Shown here: positions 8,458-17,785 of the stretch, in pieces | How the letters are laid out: each line of letters starts with the position of its first letter | Position numbering within the stretch: the first letter of the stretch is position 1 | NCBI GenBank assembly: GCA_947179325.1 | Contig: CAMXAU010000002.1 | Location: 156,145-220,144, forward strand | Source: an uncultured Bacteroidales bacterium | GTDB lineage: Bacteria; Bacteroidota; Bacteroidia; Bacteroidales; UBA932 | DNA length: 64,000 nucleotides | Reading direction: 5' to 3' | Notes under the pieces: model-generated | Told to the model about the DNA's origin: nothing | Seen by the model: the letters and a program-made list of their open reading frames with translations, nothing else | Databases searched by the model: none | Position numbers and translations under genes: made by a program

Positions 8458-8980
8458 TATGAAATTTTGCTGGCGGAACCGGGCCTGGGCCGCTCTGCAA
8501 TCCAGGACAAATGGCACCCATGCGCTGAACACTGTCCCTGGCAGATTTGAAAAGTATATTTTAACAGTATACCAGTGATGCTCAGGGGTGGACTTACAAA
8601 AATCCATGTATGGACACATACTTTTGCAGGTGATCCTTCAAGAATCACAGACAATCCCGGCGGGTAACCTATGCCGCAGGTGGGTGAGTACCCTAGACCA
8701 CGAATCAGGCCTGTCATTTAAACACCTATTGGAAACTCCTGTTCCAGATGGAAATTCAGGCCACCAGCAATGTTCCAATGGAGCTTCAAATTGTCTGCTT
8801 TGCCCATTTGGAATTTTTAGCGGAAACCCATCACGCTAAATGCCATGGCTGCAGAGATTCACCACGTCACATCATCACACCCACATCAATGCATCACTGA
8901 ATCACTACAGCACCAATGCATCGCAAAATCGCGACACTACTATGCCACTCCGTCGCAGCCGCATCAATATATCAAAGGAT

Positions 8981-9037
8981 AGCCGCCATATCACAGAATT
9001 ACAGCCATATCACAGAATCACAGCTGCATCGCAGATC
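8981..9037. repeat. Tandem repeat next to the carbonic anhydrase 3' end
   Basis: Units AGCC-GC-CATATCACAGAATTAC (8981-9002) and AGCCATATCACAGAATCAC (9003-9021) share an exact CATATCACAGAAT core. A shorter third unit follows at 9022-9037. Looser CATCA/CATCACA copies reach back to about 8860. A small hairpin AGCCGC/GCGGCT lies at 9038-9051, just beyond the carbonic anhydrase stop, but has no T tract. Confidence 0.6.
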
Positions 9038-9056
9038 AGCCGCCCGCGGCTATATA

Positions 9057-9614
9057 TCACAGATTCGCTGCCGAATCAATCTCTTCCAGATGGCCGGTCT
9101 TGGAATCGATTATGAAGCCGCGGACCATGATGTCCTTGGGCACAAGGGGATGCCTGCGGATTGTCCGGACCGTATTCTTCACAGATTCAGATGTGTCACG
9201 GAAGCCTTCGAGCCATGCGTCAAGGTCTATGCCGCATGTCCTTATTGTTGCCAGTGTCTCGTCTGTTATCCCCCTTTCGAGCATCCTGTCATGAAAATGC
9301 GAATAGCTCATGTGGCATGCACCGCATCCGGAATGGGCTACAACCATTATCTCTTCCACACCCAGCTCGTATATCGCCACTATGAGACTGCGCATAGCTG
9401 AGTCGAAAGCGGAGATCACCAGGCCACCGGCATTCTTGATGATCTTGGCATCTCCGTTCTTCAGCCCGAGCGCTGCCGGCAGCAGTTCTGTCAGACGCGT
9501 ATCCATGCATGACAACACAGCAAGTTTCTTGTCAGGATATTTGTCAGTAATGAATTTCTCGTATCCCTTTGATGCCACAAACGCCTTGTTGAATTCTATA
9601 ATCTGGTCTATCAT
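9057..9614 (-). CDS. Beta-class carbonic anhydrase
   Basis: This 185-residue cytoplasmic enzyme interconverts CO2 and bicarbonate. The zinc ligands and dyad are visible: C36-M-D38-T-R40 and H94-S-G-C97-G-A-C. It is shorter than plant-type enzymes and fits the compact bacterial beta-CA group, complete to the C-terminus. It has its own promoter and stands alone between the repeat-rich stretch and the glycan loci. It probably supplies bicarbonate for carboxylation and succinate-forming fermentation, as in other Bacteroidales; that role is inferred. Start chosen as the ATG at 9614. Confidence 0.94.
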   Translation of the reverse strand: MIDQIIEFNKAFVASKGYEKFITDKYPDKKLAVLSCMDTRLTELLPAALGLKNGDAKIIKNAGGLVISAFDSAMRSLIVAIYELGVEEIMVVAHSGCGACHMSYSHFHDRMLERGITDETLATIRTCGIDLDAWLEGFRDTSESVKNTVRTIRRHPLVPKDIMVRGFIIDSKTGHLEEIDSAANL

Positions 9615-9740
9615 AATATAAAGAGATGTTTAAGTTTACCTGCAAATTTTCCCGGACCACGAGAGCGGACGGAATGCATGGGCAGACAGGGCTGTCCGCA
9701 TTCTGACTTCTCCAGGGCCTCTGTCCTGTGGAAAGCCCTG

Positions 9741-9770
9741 CAAAGATACTGCTATTTATCTGTTTCCAAT
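9741..9770 (-). promoter_or_regulatory. Promoter for carbonic anhydrase
   Basis: The minus strand has TATCTTTG (9748-9741), an exact -7 box, and TTG starting at 9769 (21 bases upstream). The leader to the ATG at 9614 would be about 120 bases. Confidence 0.5.
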
Positions 9771-9861
9771 ATAATGTCCGGATATTTCTTCATGACATGG
9801 CAGCAGACATAAAAAGACAGCAAGTGCAGGCACGGATTACTGTTTTCAACAAAAAACAGCA

Positions 9862-9869
9862 TAATTTTG
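9862..9869 (+). promoter_or_regulatory. -7 box before the FecR/SusC operon
   Basis: TAATTTTG at 9862-9869 matches TAnnTTTG, 62 bases before the ATG at 9931. Only a weak TTTT/TTTC box lies about 20 bases upstream (9843-9847), so this may be the housekeeping promoter, with a second ECF-dependent start not recognisable by eye. Confidence 0.45.
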
Positions 9870-9930
9870 CAAATCCCGAATGTAAAGATGCGGAAGTTCT
9901 GCGTTTATATTATTGTTAAAGATAAACGTG

Positions 9931-10881
9931 ATGATAAATTACAACAAAGACGAGATAGTGTACCGCGCCCTACGTGGCTGCGCTACAGAAGAGGAAGAGC
10001 AGGCAATCGCCGGATGGTACAGCGAATCACCCGAGGAATGCCAGAGGGAATTCGATAACATCCATGCCATCATAGATGCTACAGAGCTTGGCACTATAGG
10101 AATGGCACGGAAGGAAAGAGGGATATTCAGGAAAGCGGCAAGGCTGGCATCTTTCGCTGCAGCTTCTGCAATCATTGCATTTGTGACAGGCTATACTGTA
10201 AGGAACAGTGTCTATGACTCGCTTTCATCCCAGATGACATCCATTGAGGCGCCATTCGGGGAGCATTTCATAATAACCCTTCCGGACAGTTCTTCAGTGC
10301 ATCTGAATTCGGGTGCGAGAATAGAATATCCGGTAGTCTTCAGGAAGGACAGGCGCGAGGTGTTCCTTAACGGAGAGGCTATGTTCGAGGTAGTCCACGA
10401 TGAGAAGAAGCCATTTATCGTAAACACATTTGCGTCAGAGATAAGCGTGCTGGGGACAAAGTTCGACGTCAAGGCCGACAAGGAGGAGAACATGCTGACA
10501 ACCACATTGCTGGAAGGTTCGGTGAAAGTCGTGAACCTCTCGGTTCCTGGAGACAGGGGAATCATAATGGAGCCAAATGACAGGCTGCTCATCAAAGACG
10601 GCATTGCGCATCTTGAAAAGCTCAGCGACCCAGAGGATCATCTGTGCTGGACCGCAGGGCTGATAAGGATCGGGGAGAAAAGCTTTGAGAAGCTGATGGG
10701 AGACTTCGAGAAGGCATTCGGGGTAAAGATACACATAAGGAAGACGGCCCTTCCGGACATAAGCGACGTAAGCGGCAAGATAAGGATAAACGACGGCATA
10801 GAGAACGCCCTCAGGATCCTGCAGAAGACTGCGGATTTCAGGTTCACTGTCGACAGCTCTGCAAATATCATTATATATTGA
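9931..10881 (+). CDS. FecR-family anti-sigma factor
   Basis: This 316-residue protein is read from the ATG at 9931; an in-frame TTG at 9913 is less likely. A cytoplasmic anti-sigma part at about 1-65 is followed by one membrane segment (about 70-90), a periplasmic FecR domain (about 105-205, with EAPFGEHFIITLPDSSSVHL and VFLNGEAMFEV) and a DUF4974 domain (about 245-315). It would hold an ECF sigma factor inactive until the STN domain of the adjacent SusC signals substrate uptake. It is the first gene of the plus-strand locus; SusC follows 26 bases later. No sigma factor precedes it; the likely partner is at 19012, at the far end of the locus. Confidence 0.93.
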   Translation: MINYNKDEIVYRALRGCATEEEEQAIAGWYSESPEECQREFDNIHAIIDATELGTIGMARKERGIFRKAARLASFAAASAIIAFVTGYTVRNSVYDSLSSQMTSIEAPFGEHFIITLPDSSSVHLNSGARIEYPVVFRKDRREVFLNGEAMFEVVHDEKKPFIVNTFASEISVLGTKFDVKADKEENMLTTTLLEGSVKVVNLSVPGDRGIIMEPNDRLLIKDGIAHLEKLSDPEDHLCWTAGLIRIGEKSFEKLMGDFEKAFGVKIHIRKTALPDISDVSGKIRINDGIENALRILQKTADFRFTVDSSANIIIY

Positions 10882-10907
10882 TACATTCAAATCATAATTA
10901 TTAACGT

Positions 10908-13900
10908 ATGACTAACTCAACATTTTTCAATCTGTTCCGGAAAATAGCCGGAATCATGGTAATGCTGACAATGTCATCATGGCTTGCCACAGCGCAGGAC
11001 ATGGACACAGGCATTACGCTGAATATGGAAAATGCATCCATTCAGCAAGTGCTCAAGAAAATTGAGCAGCAATCACATTTCCTGTTCATAAACAAAGGCG
11101 TCGACATCCAGAGGCAGATCTCTGTAAATGTCAGCAACGTCTCAATCACGGACGCCCTTGAGAAAATCTTCAAAGGCTCAGATGTGAGCTATGCTGTCGA
11201 CGGGACCTATATAATCCTGTCCAGGAAGTCCGTGCAGGAGAAACAAGGTCCGGCTACAGTGACCGGAACCGTGAAAGACAGCAGCGGCGAGCCGATCATA
11301 GGGGCCGCTGTTATCATCGCGGGCACATCCACAGGAGTCATGACCGACATTGACGGCAATTACTCCATACAGATACCCCCCCCTGCAAATGAGAAGAGCC
11401 TTGAATTCAACCTCCTCGGATATGAGACCAGGACAGTAGCCATCGGGGACAGGGCGCAGATTGACATCGTGCTCAGCGAAGCAGCCACAGTACTTGACGA
11501 CGTTGTGGTGACGGCACTCGGCATCAAGCGCGAAGAGAAGGCGCTGAGCTACAATGTGCAGAAAGTCGATGGAGACATCGTTAACATGGTGAAGGACGCA
11601 AACTTCGTAAACTCGCTCTCAGGAAAGATTGCAGGTCTGCAGATTAACCAGAGCGCATCAGGAGCCGGCGGTTCAACCCGTGTAATCATGCGAGGCGTGA
11701 AGTCAATCAACGGAAACAACAACGCCCTCTATGTGATTGACGGTATCCCGATGCCTAACCTCCGCTCTGCACAGACAGAAGGATATTTCGAGACTCCGGA
11801 TGGAGGAGACTTCGAGGGAATCGCCAATCTCAACCCGGAAGATTTCGAGTCAATGTCAATCCTCACCGGTGCAACTGCGTCAGCCCTCTACGGTTCACAG
11901 GGTGCAAACGGTGTCATCCTCATCACTACCAAGAAAGGCCAGGAAGGGAAGCTGAAAGTGAACTACTCCAACAACACCACTTTCTCTTCCCCATTCGTGA
12001 TGCCACAGTTCCAGAACACCTACGGGACAGATGCAACCGCGCCGTCAATGAGCTGGGGAACAAAACTCGAGACCCCTACATCATATGACCCTGCCGACTT
12101 CTTCCAGACCGGATACAACACACAGAACTCAATTTCCGTCTCTGTCGGAAACGCGACAAACCAGACATACGTATCTGCGTCGTCGCTCAATTCACGCGGT
12201 CTGATAAACAACAATACATTCAACCGCTACACGTTCTCAATCCGCAACACCGCACAGCTGATCAAGGACAAGCTCACCCTGGATGTAAGCGGAAGCTACA
12301 TGAAGCAGTACAAGCGCAACCCTACAATACAGGGACTCTACCATAACCCGCTTGTTGCAACATACCTGTTCCCGAGAGGCGACGACATCACAAAATACCA
12401 GATCTACGAGAGATATGACGCCAACGCAGGCTACATGAGGCAGTTCTGGCCGCTTGAGTTCGTTGACGGAGTCGAAAACCCTTACTGGGAGACAAACAGG
12501 GAACTTTTCGAAAACACAGCCCACCGCTATACTCTCACGGGAACACTCAAATGGGACATCACAAAATGGATGTGGGTGACAGGAAGGGCACGCCTTGACA
12601 ACACCTCGATGAACTACACGAGGAAAATCTACGCCTCTTCAAACACACTTTTCGCTTCAGAATTCGGTAACTACCAGGACAACAAGGTCAACCACAACAA
12701 TTTCTATGGCGATGTCCTCCTGACAATCGACAAGAAATTCTTCAACAACGAATTCTCTGTGCTGTTCAACTTCGGAGCCAGCATCATGGACGATGTACAG
12801 AATGGATCAGGCTTTGAAGGACATCTTGCGACAATCGCGAACAAGTTCACTGTGAACAACATAAGCATGACCCATCCGCAGACAAAGCCGTACACGGACC
12901 GTTATCACGACCAGACACAGGCGATATATGCCACTCTCCAGCTCGGCTACAAGGGCATGCTCTACCTTGATGCGACATTCCGCAACGAATGGGCGTCACA
13001 GCTTGCATTCACCGAGAACCTGAATATCCCTTACCCTTCAATAGGTCTTTCAGCTGTAGTATCCTCCATGGCAAACCTGAAGCCTGCGGGAATATCCTTC
13101 CTCAAGTTCAGGGGTTCATATGCAGAGGTCGGAAACGCACCTCAGCGCTACATCACAGGAGTCAACACCCCGATAAACATCGGAGGTATCATCGCCTCCA
13201 ACACATATGCCCCTGCCGTAAACCTCAGGCCGGAACGCACAAAGTCATGGGAGGCGGGAATGAACGTCAAGTTCCTCGAAGACATGGTATGGCTTGACTT
13301 CACATACTACAACACAGACACATTCGACCAGCTGATCGAATATAACGCCGCACCTGCGACAGGATACAAGATGGCATACATAAACGCAGGAAAGGTCAAC
13401 AACTGGGGTCTTGAGGCCGCCCTCGGGTTCAAGAACTCATGGAACGGGTTCTTCTGGTCCACACAGTTCACATTCGCGATGAACAGGAACAAGATCAAGG
13501 AGCTTGTGCCTAAGGACGCAGTCGATGTCACAGGAAAACCTATCGATGTCACAGAAATAAACATGGACTATGGCGGATACCGCATGAAAATCGCAGAAGG
13601 CGGCTCAATCGGAGATTTCTATGTGACAGGGCTGAAAGTCGACGACCATGGAGTGATATATGTGGACCCTAACTCCAACACGGTGACAACCGACCCTAAC
13701 ACATGGATCTACGGCGGCAACACAGAAGCAAAGGCAAGAATCGGATGGAACAACACATTCTCATATAAAGGAGTATCACTGGGCATCCTCATCGATGCAC
13801 GCATCGGAGGACACGGAGTATCTGCAACCCAGGCCCTCATGGACCGCTGGGGTGCGTCCAAGGCATCAGCAGATGCACGTGACAACGGGGGTGTCTGGAT

Positions 13901-14225
13901 TTCAGAGGACCAGAAGCTCCCTGACGTGAAGACATTCTATGCCAACAACGGCAACGGAACATCAATGCTTGCACACTATGTATACAGCATGACAAACGTT
14001 CGTCTGCGCGAACTGTCCATCGGATATGACCTTCCAGGGAAATGGTTCAAGAACAAGCTCGGGATGACAGTGTCACTCGTGGGACACAACCTCTGGATGA
14101 TCTACAACAAGGCACCGTTCGACCCTGAGCTGACCGCTTCCACCGGAACATATTACCAGGGACTTGACTTCTTCATGCAGCCAAGCACAAGGGACCTCGG
14201 CTTCAGTGTAAGACTCCAATTCTAA
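10908..14225 (+). CDS. SusC/RagA TonB-dependent outer-membrane transporter with STN domain
   Basis: This 1105-residue protein starts with a signal peptide (about 1-29, ending near TAQD). An STN signalling domain follows at about 35-105 (ITLNMENASIQQVLKKIEQQ onward), then a CarboxypepD_reg-like domain at 115-195 (VTGTVKDSSGEPIIGAAVII), a plug at 210-330 (VYVIDG-type ALYVIDGIPM, GVILITTKKG) and the 22-strand barrel, ending in LQF. The STN domain is expected for transporters that signal to FecR, which is the gene just before it. It imports oligosaccharide with the SusD partner 12 bases downstream. A run of eight C's lies in frame at 11376-11383 in the CarboxypepD_reg part. Confidence 0.96.
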   Translation: MTNSTFFNLFRKIAGIMVMLTMSSWLATAQDMDTGITLNMENASIQQVLKKIEQQSHFLFINKGVDIQRQISVNVSNVSITDALEKIFKGSDVSYAVDGTYIILSRKSVQEKQGPATVTGTVKDSSGEPIIGAAVIIAGTSTGVMTDIDGNYSIQIPPPANEKSLEFNLLGYETRTVAIGDRAQIDIVLSEAATVLDDVVVTALGIKREEKALSYNVQKVDGDIVNMVKDANFVNSLSGKIAGLQINQSASGAGGSTRVIMRGVKSINGNNNALYVIDGIPMPNLRSAQTEGYFETPDGGDFEGIANLNPEDFESMSILTGATASALYGSQGANGVILITTKKGQEGKLKVNYSNNTTFSSPFVMPQFQNTYGTDATAPSMSWGTKLETPTSYDPADFFQTGYNTQNSISVSVGNATNQTYVSASSLNSRGLINNNTFNRYTFSIRNTAQLIKDKLTLDVSGSYMKQYKRNPTIQGLYHNPLVATYLFPRGDDITKYQIYERYDANAGYMRQFWPLEFVDGVENPYWETNRELFENTAHRYTLTGTLKWDITKWMWVTGRARLDNTSMNYTRKIYASSNTLFASEFGNYQDNKVNHNNFYGDVLLTIDKKFFNNEFSVLFNFGASIMDDVQNGSGFEGHLATIANKFTVNNISMTHPQTKPYTDRYHDQTQAIYATLQLGYKGMLYLDATFRNEWASQLAFTENLNIPYPSIGLSAVVSSMANLKPAGISFLKFRGSYAEVGNAPQRYITGVNTPINIGGIIASNTYAPAVNLRPERTKSWEAGMNVKFLEDMVWLDFTYYNTDTFDQLIEYNAAPATGYKMAYINAGKVNNWGLEAALGFKNSWNGFFWSTQFTFAMNRNKIKELVPKDAVDVTGKPIDVTEINMDYGGYRMKIAEGGSIGDFYVTGLKVDDHGVIYVDPNSNTVTTDPNTWIYGGNTEAKARIGWNNTFSYKGVSLGILIDARIGGHGVSATQALMDRWGASKASADARDNGGVWISEDQKLPDVKTFYANNGNGTSMLAHYVYSMTNVRLRELSIGYDLPGKWFKNKLGMTVSLVGHNLWMIYNKAPFDPELTASTGTYYQGLDFFMQPSTRDLGFSVRLQF

Positions 14226-14237
14226 AAACACAGATCA

Positions 14238-15821
14238 ATGAGAATGAAAACATATATGAAGACAGGGGCCGCCGCAGCCATCCTCGCCATGGCTCTTGCC
14301 TCCTGCACAAAACATTTCGAGGATTACAACACGAATCCTGACGCTGTACAGGAAGTCGATGTGAAATCATACATCACGACAATGCAGATGGACGCAGTCA
14401 TACCATGCAGCGACGTCGGGGCAAACCAGTTCCAGCGTGCATGCAACCTCATGGGAGACGCTTTCGCAGGCTATCTGTCCCCTACCCAGGCCTTCAACGG
14501 AGGCTCATACACATGTACATATGACCTTGACGGTACAGACTATAACAACTATCCGTTTGAAGTGACTTTCACCAATGTGATGCCGGCATGGCTGAACCTG
14601 AAATACGCATTCTTGAACGGCCAGTTTGACGAAGCGTCATTCGCCATTGCTGAAGTAATCAAGGTAATGGCAATCCAGCGTGTGACAGACATCTACGGAC
14701 CTGTCCCGTTCACCCATTTCGGTGAGGACGTCAACCCTTATGATTCACAGGAAGATGTGTACAAGGTACTGTTCAATGACCTTGATGCTGCAATCAATAT
14801 CCTCAAGATATATTCAGCAGCGTCAGCAGGCTCATCATCAACTCCACCGCTCGCATCTGTAGACCTCGTCTACCAGGGCAGATACGAATCATGGCTGAAG
14901 CTGGCCAACTCAGTGAAGCTCCGCATGGCAATGCGCATACGCTTTGTCGAGCCGTCCCTCGCACAGCAGTACGCGGAGGAAGCTGTAGCAGACGGAGTGA
15001 TGGAGACCTCATCTGACGGGGCATGGCTCAAGAGCTCCGGAGTGATCCAGGTGTTCAACCCTCTTGAAGAAGTATGGAATGCCTACACCGACACAAGGAT
15101 GGGAGCGACTATCGATACATACATGAACGGATACTCTGACCCGAGGCTTCCGAAATATTTCAAGGAGGCGACTGTCGATGGCGGCGGATACCACGGTGTG
15201 CGCAGCGGTATCAGGACAATGCTTAAGGAGAACTACCTTCCGATGTCCGTCCCTAATGTAGATAAAAGCACCCCTGTGGTCTGGATGCTGGCTTCAGAAG
15301 CAGCATTCCTGCGTTCAGAAGGCGCGATGCTCGGCTGGGAGATGGGCGGAGACGCCAGGACATTCTATGAAACCGGAATAGAGCTTTCTTTCGTAGAGAA
15401 CGGGCTTTCTACCTCTGACGCAGCAACATACATGGCAAGCACAAACGAGCCTGCGGCTTTTGAAGACAAGAACACAAGCTCCACAAAGAATTCATTCAGC
15501 CAGCCATCGGCGATAACACCGAAATGGGATGACTCGGCAAACAACGAGACAAAGCTTGAACGCATAATCACACAGAAATGGATAGCGATGTTCCCTAACG
15601 GACAGGAGGCATGGTCGGAATTCCGCCGCACAGGATATCCTAAGGTAATCAAGGTCGTCAATAACCTGAGCGCCGGCAAGATCGATGATGAGATACAGGT
15701 AAGGAGGATGACTTTCCCGCGTTCCGAATATGCCAATAACGCTCCTGCCGTAAGCCAGGCTACAACCCTGCTCGGAGGAAGCGACACCGGCGGGACTAAA
15801 CTCTGGTGGGACAAGAAATAA
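14238..15821 (+). CDS. SusD/RagB-like surface glycan-binding lipoprotein
   Basis: This 527-residue lipoprotein has a signal peptide with a lipobox (LASC, Cys at about 23) and the mature start FEDYNTNPDAVQEVD, typical of the SusD-like_2 group that pairs with STN-type SusC. TPR-like helices fill the middle, and the C-terminal half has the YPKVIKVVNN and GGTKLWWDKK ends of this group. It forms the lid of the transporter encoded 12 bases upstream and captures glycan at the cell surface. By gene context the ligand is probably high-mannose N-glycan. The next gene begins 24 bases downstream in the same operon. Confidence 0.94.
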   Translation: MRMKTYMKTGAAAAILAMALASCTKHFEDYNTNPDAVQEVDVKSYITTMQMDAVIPCSDVGANQFQRACNLMGDAFAGYLSPTQAFNGGSYTCTYDLDGTDYNNYPFEVTFTNVMPAWLNLKYAFLNGQFDEASFAIAEVIKVMAIQRVTDIYGPVPFTHFGEDVNPYDSQEDVYKVLFNDLDAAINILKIYSAASAGSSSTPPLASVDLVYQGRYESWLKLANSVKLRMAMRIRFVEPSLAQQYAEEAVADGVMETSSDGAWLKSSGVIQVFNPLEEVWNAYTDTRMGATIDTYMNGYSDPRLPKYFKEATVDGGGYHGVRSGIRTMLKENYLPMSVPNVDKSTPVVWMLASEAAFLRSEGAMLGWEMGGDARTFYETGIELSFVENGLSTSDAATYMASTNEPAAFEDKNTSSTKNSFSQPSAITPKWDDSANNETKLERIITQKWIAMFPNGQEAWSEFRRTGYPKVIKVVNNLSAGKIDDEIQVRRMTFPRSEYANNAPAVSQATTLLGGSDTGGTKLWWDKK

Positions 15822-15845
15822 TGACATTAAGACAACTGACATAAT

Positions 15846-17765
15846 ATGAACAGAATCATTAAATATTCCATATTCAGCCTTATTGCCGTCTTCGCCTTTG
15901 CGGGATGCGCAGACTGGATCACCCCGGAACGCGTGATAACGCAGCATCCGGATGAGCAGTCCCCTATTCTCAGGGACAATGCATATTATGAGGCCCTGAG
16001 GGCATACAAGAAAACAAGGCACAAGGTGGCTTTCGGATGGTACGGTTCATGGACCGGAAACGGTGCCTCATACCAGACCCGCCTTGTGAGCGCACCTGAC
16101 TCAATGGACATCATATCAATCTGGAGCCAGTGGTACGACCTTACCCCTGACCAGATAGCGGACAAGGAATATGTGCAGAAGGTAAAAGGCACAAAGGTGA
16201 CCTACACAATCTTCCTTGACAACCTCCCTGAGCAGTTCAGATGCGAAGGATGGCCTAACGTGTCCGAAGAAGAGCAGGACAGATGCATCGAGACTTTTGC
16301 AAAGGCATATTGCCAGGACTCTATGGTCAAATACAACTATGACGGCATCGACATTGACTACGAGCCTGGCTTCGGTGCATCCGGACCTCTTGTAGGAAAT
16401 CCGGCACCGGACCTTTTCAGGAGAACCATAAGGGCCATGAGCAAATACGTAGGTCCGAAATCAGGTACAGGAAGGCTTTTCATGATCGACGGTGTCCCAT
16501 ATGCTGTCACAGGGGAGGATGCCGAGCTTTTCGACTACGGTATCGTACAGGCATACAATTCTTCAAGCTACTCTGACCTCCAGAGCCGTTTCAACAACGC
16601 ATACAATGCAGGATGGACTCCAGAGCAGTATATTTTCGCAGAGAATTTCGAGTCATACTGGAAAGACGGCGGCGTAAACCACAGATGCAGCGACGGCCAG
16701 GTTGTGAATTCACTGCTCGGAATGGCAAGGTTCAACCCTACACAGGGCTTCGCAGGAGGATTTGGGGCATATCACATGGAATATGAGTATGCGCATTCAG
16801 ACATGCCATACAAATATATGCGCAGGGCAATCCAGGACGCGAATCCGGCAGGAGGATATCTGACATGCTCACTTACCTCTTCTGCCCTTGAGAAGCAGGG
16901 CTTCATGCTGGAGGATGACGGCTCAATCTCAGGAGAGATGAGCATCAGTGTCGCGCTGAATTTCTCAAGGCCGATTTCGGAAGATGTCTCATTCAATCTT
17001 GTGCTTGATGAGTCCCTCGTTGACGAGTACAACACGAAAAACGGCACAGAGTACATCTGGCCAGGCGCCTCAAGGGTGACCCTGTCCCCTATAACTGCTG
17101 CTGAAGGTGCGCTGACATCGGAAGCATCAAGGATAGGCTTTGACCCGAATGGCCTGGAAATCGGAGACTACCTGCTTCCGATTGTCGTGGAATTCCCTGA
17201 GGACGGCATTTACCAGCCAGAAGGCGGCAAGCTTGTCAAATATGTGCTCGCAAGAATCAGCCAGCTCGGAATGGACCTCTCTGCCACTGCACTGACAGGT
17301 ACAAAGATAGAGCCTACAGCAGACTGGACCATCACCTGCTATCAGGGCGAGCTCATGGAGGGAGCCAACGGCGTATGGAACCTGGACAGCGACGCCCAGA
17401 AAGCCAGGATGTTCGACGGTCTTCTTGACAGCAACTGCTGGTACGCTTCTTCTGCAAGCTATTCATGGGCAAATGGAGGAAACTTCGTCATAGAGATGGA
17501 TAAGGAGTATGACATCAACGGATTCCGCTGGCATATCTACTACACAGATTCAAACCCTGAAATCCTGGACTTCCTCTATAGTACTGACGGGAAGAACTGG
17601 TCAAGCCTTATGGGCGGGGAGACATTCGTGCCTAACCTCGTGGACAACTGGAAGATCTTCCAGTTCACAAAGACCGTAAAGGCACGCTATATACGTGTAT
17701 TGGTCGGTCCTGTAAGCAGCTTTACCAGCATGAACGAGGCCGAAATCTACGGTCCAGCCAACTAA
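15846..17765 (+). CDS. GH18 endo-beta-N-acetylglucosaminidase-like lipoprotein
   Basis: This 639-residue lipoprotein (signal about 1-20, Cys at 21) carries a GH18 barrel at about 55-340 with the catalytic DxxDxDxE motif D166-G-I-D169-I-D171-Y-E173. A DUF1735-like sandwich follows at about 350-480 and a discoidin/F5-8C-type carbohydrate-binding domain at about 500-637. The same architecture is seen in B. thetaiotaomicron BT_3987, which cuts the chitobiose core of high-mannose N-glycans. Substrate-assisted catalysis would release the oligomannose at the surface for import. A chitinase role cannot be excluded from sequence alone, but the SusCD/sigma/LamG neighbours match the N-glycan locus. It lies in the middle of the operon. 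Confidence 0.88.
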   Translation: MNRIIKYSIFSLIAVFAFAGCADWITPERVITQHPDEQSPILRDNAYYEALRAYKKTRHKVAFGWYGSWTGNGASYQTRLVSAPDSMDIISIWSQWYDLTPDQIADKEYVQKVKGTKVTYTIFLDNLPEQFRCEGWPNVSEEEQDRCIETFAKAYCQDSMVKYNYDGIDIDYEPGFGASGPLVGNPAPDLFRRTIRAMSKYVGPKSGTGRLFMIDGVPYAVTGEDAELFDYGIVQAYNSSSYSDLQSRFNNAYNAGWTPEQYIFAENFESYWKDGGVNHRCSDGQVVNSLLGMARFNPTQGFAGGFGAYHMEYEYAHSDMPYKYMRRAIQDANPAGGYLTCSLTSSALEKQGFMLEDDGSISGEMSISVALNFSRPISEDVSFNLVLDESLVDEYNTKNGTEYIWPGASRVTLSPITAAEGALTSEASRIGFDPNGLEIGDYLLPIVVEFPEDGIYQPEGGKLVKYVLARISQLGMDLSATALTGTKIEPTADWTITCYQGELMEGANGVWNLDSDAQKARMFDGLLDSNCWYASSASYSWANGGNFVIEMDKEYDINGFRWHIYYTDSNPEILDFLYSTDGKNWSSLMGGETFVPNLVDNWKIFQFTKTVKARYIRVLVGPVSSFTSMNEAEIYGPAN

Positions 17766-17785
17766 TTTAACTACAAGACAATAAT

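Noticed and set aside
8251..8619. Minus-strand frame rich in Ser, Pro and Leu
   Set aside because: The composition comes from the polypurine tract and the 15-bp repeat, not from a protein family.
8067..9040. CRISPR array
   Set aside because: The repeats are contiguous, degenerate and have no spacers of constant length; no cas genes are present.
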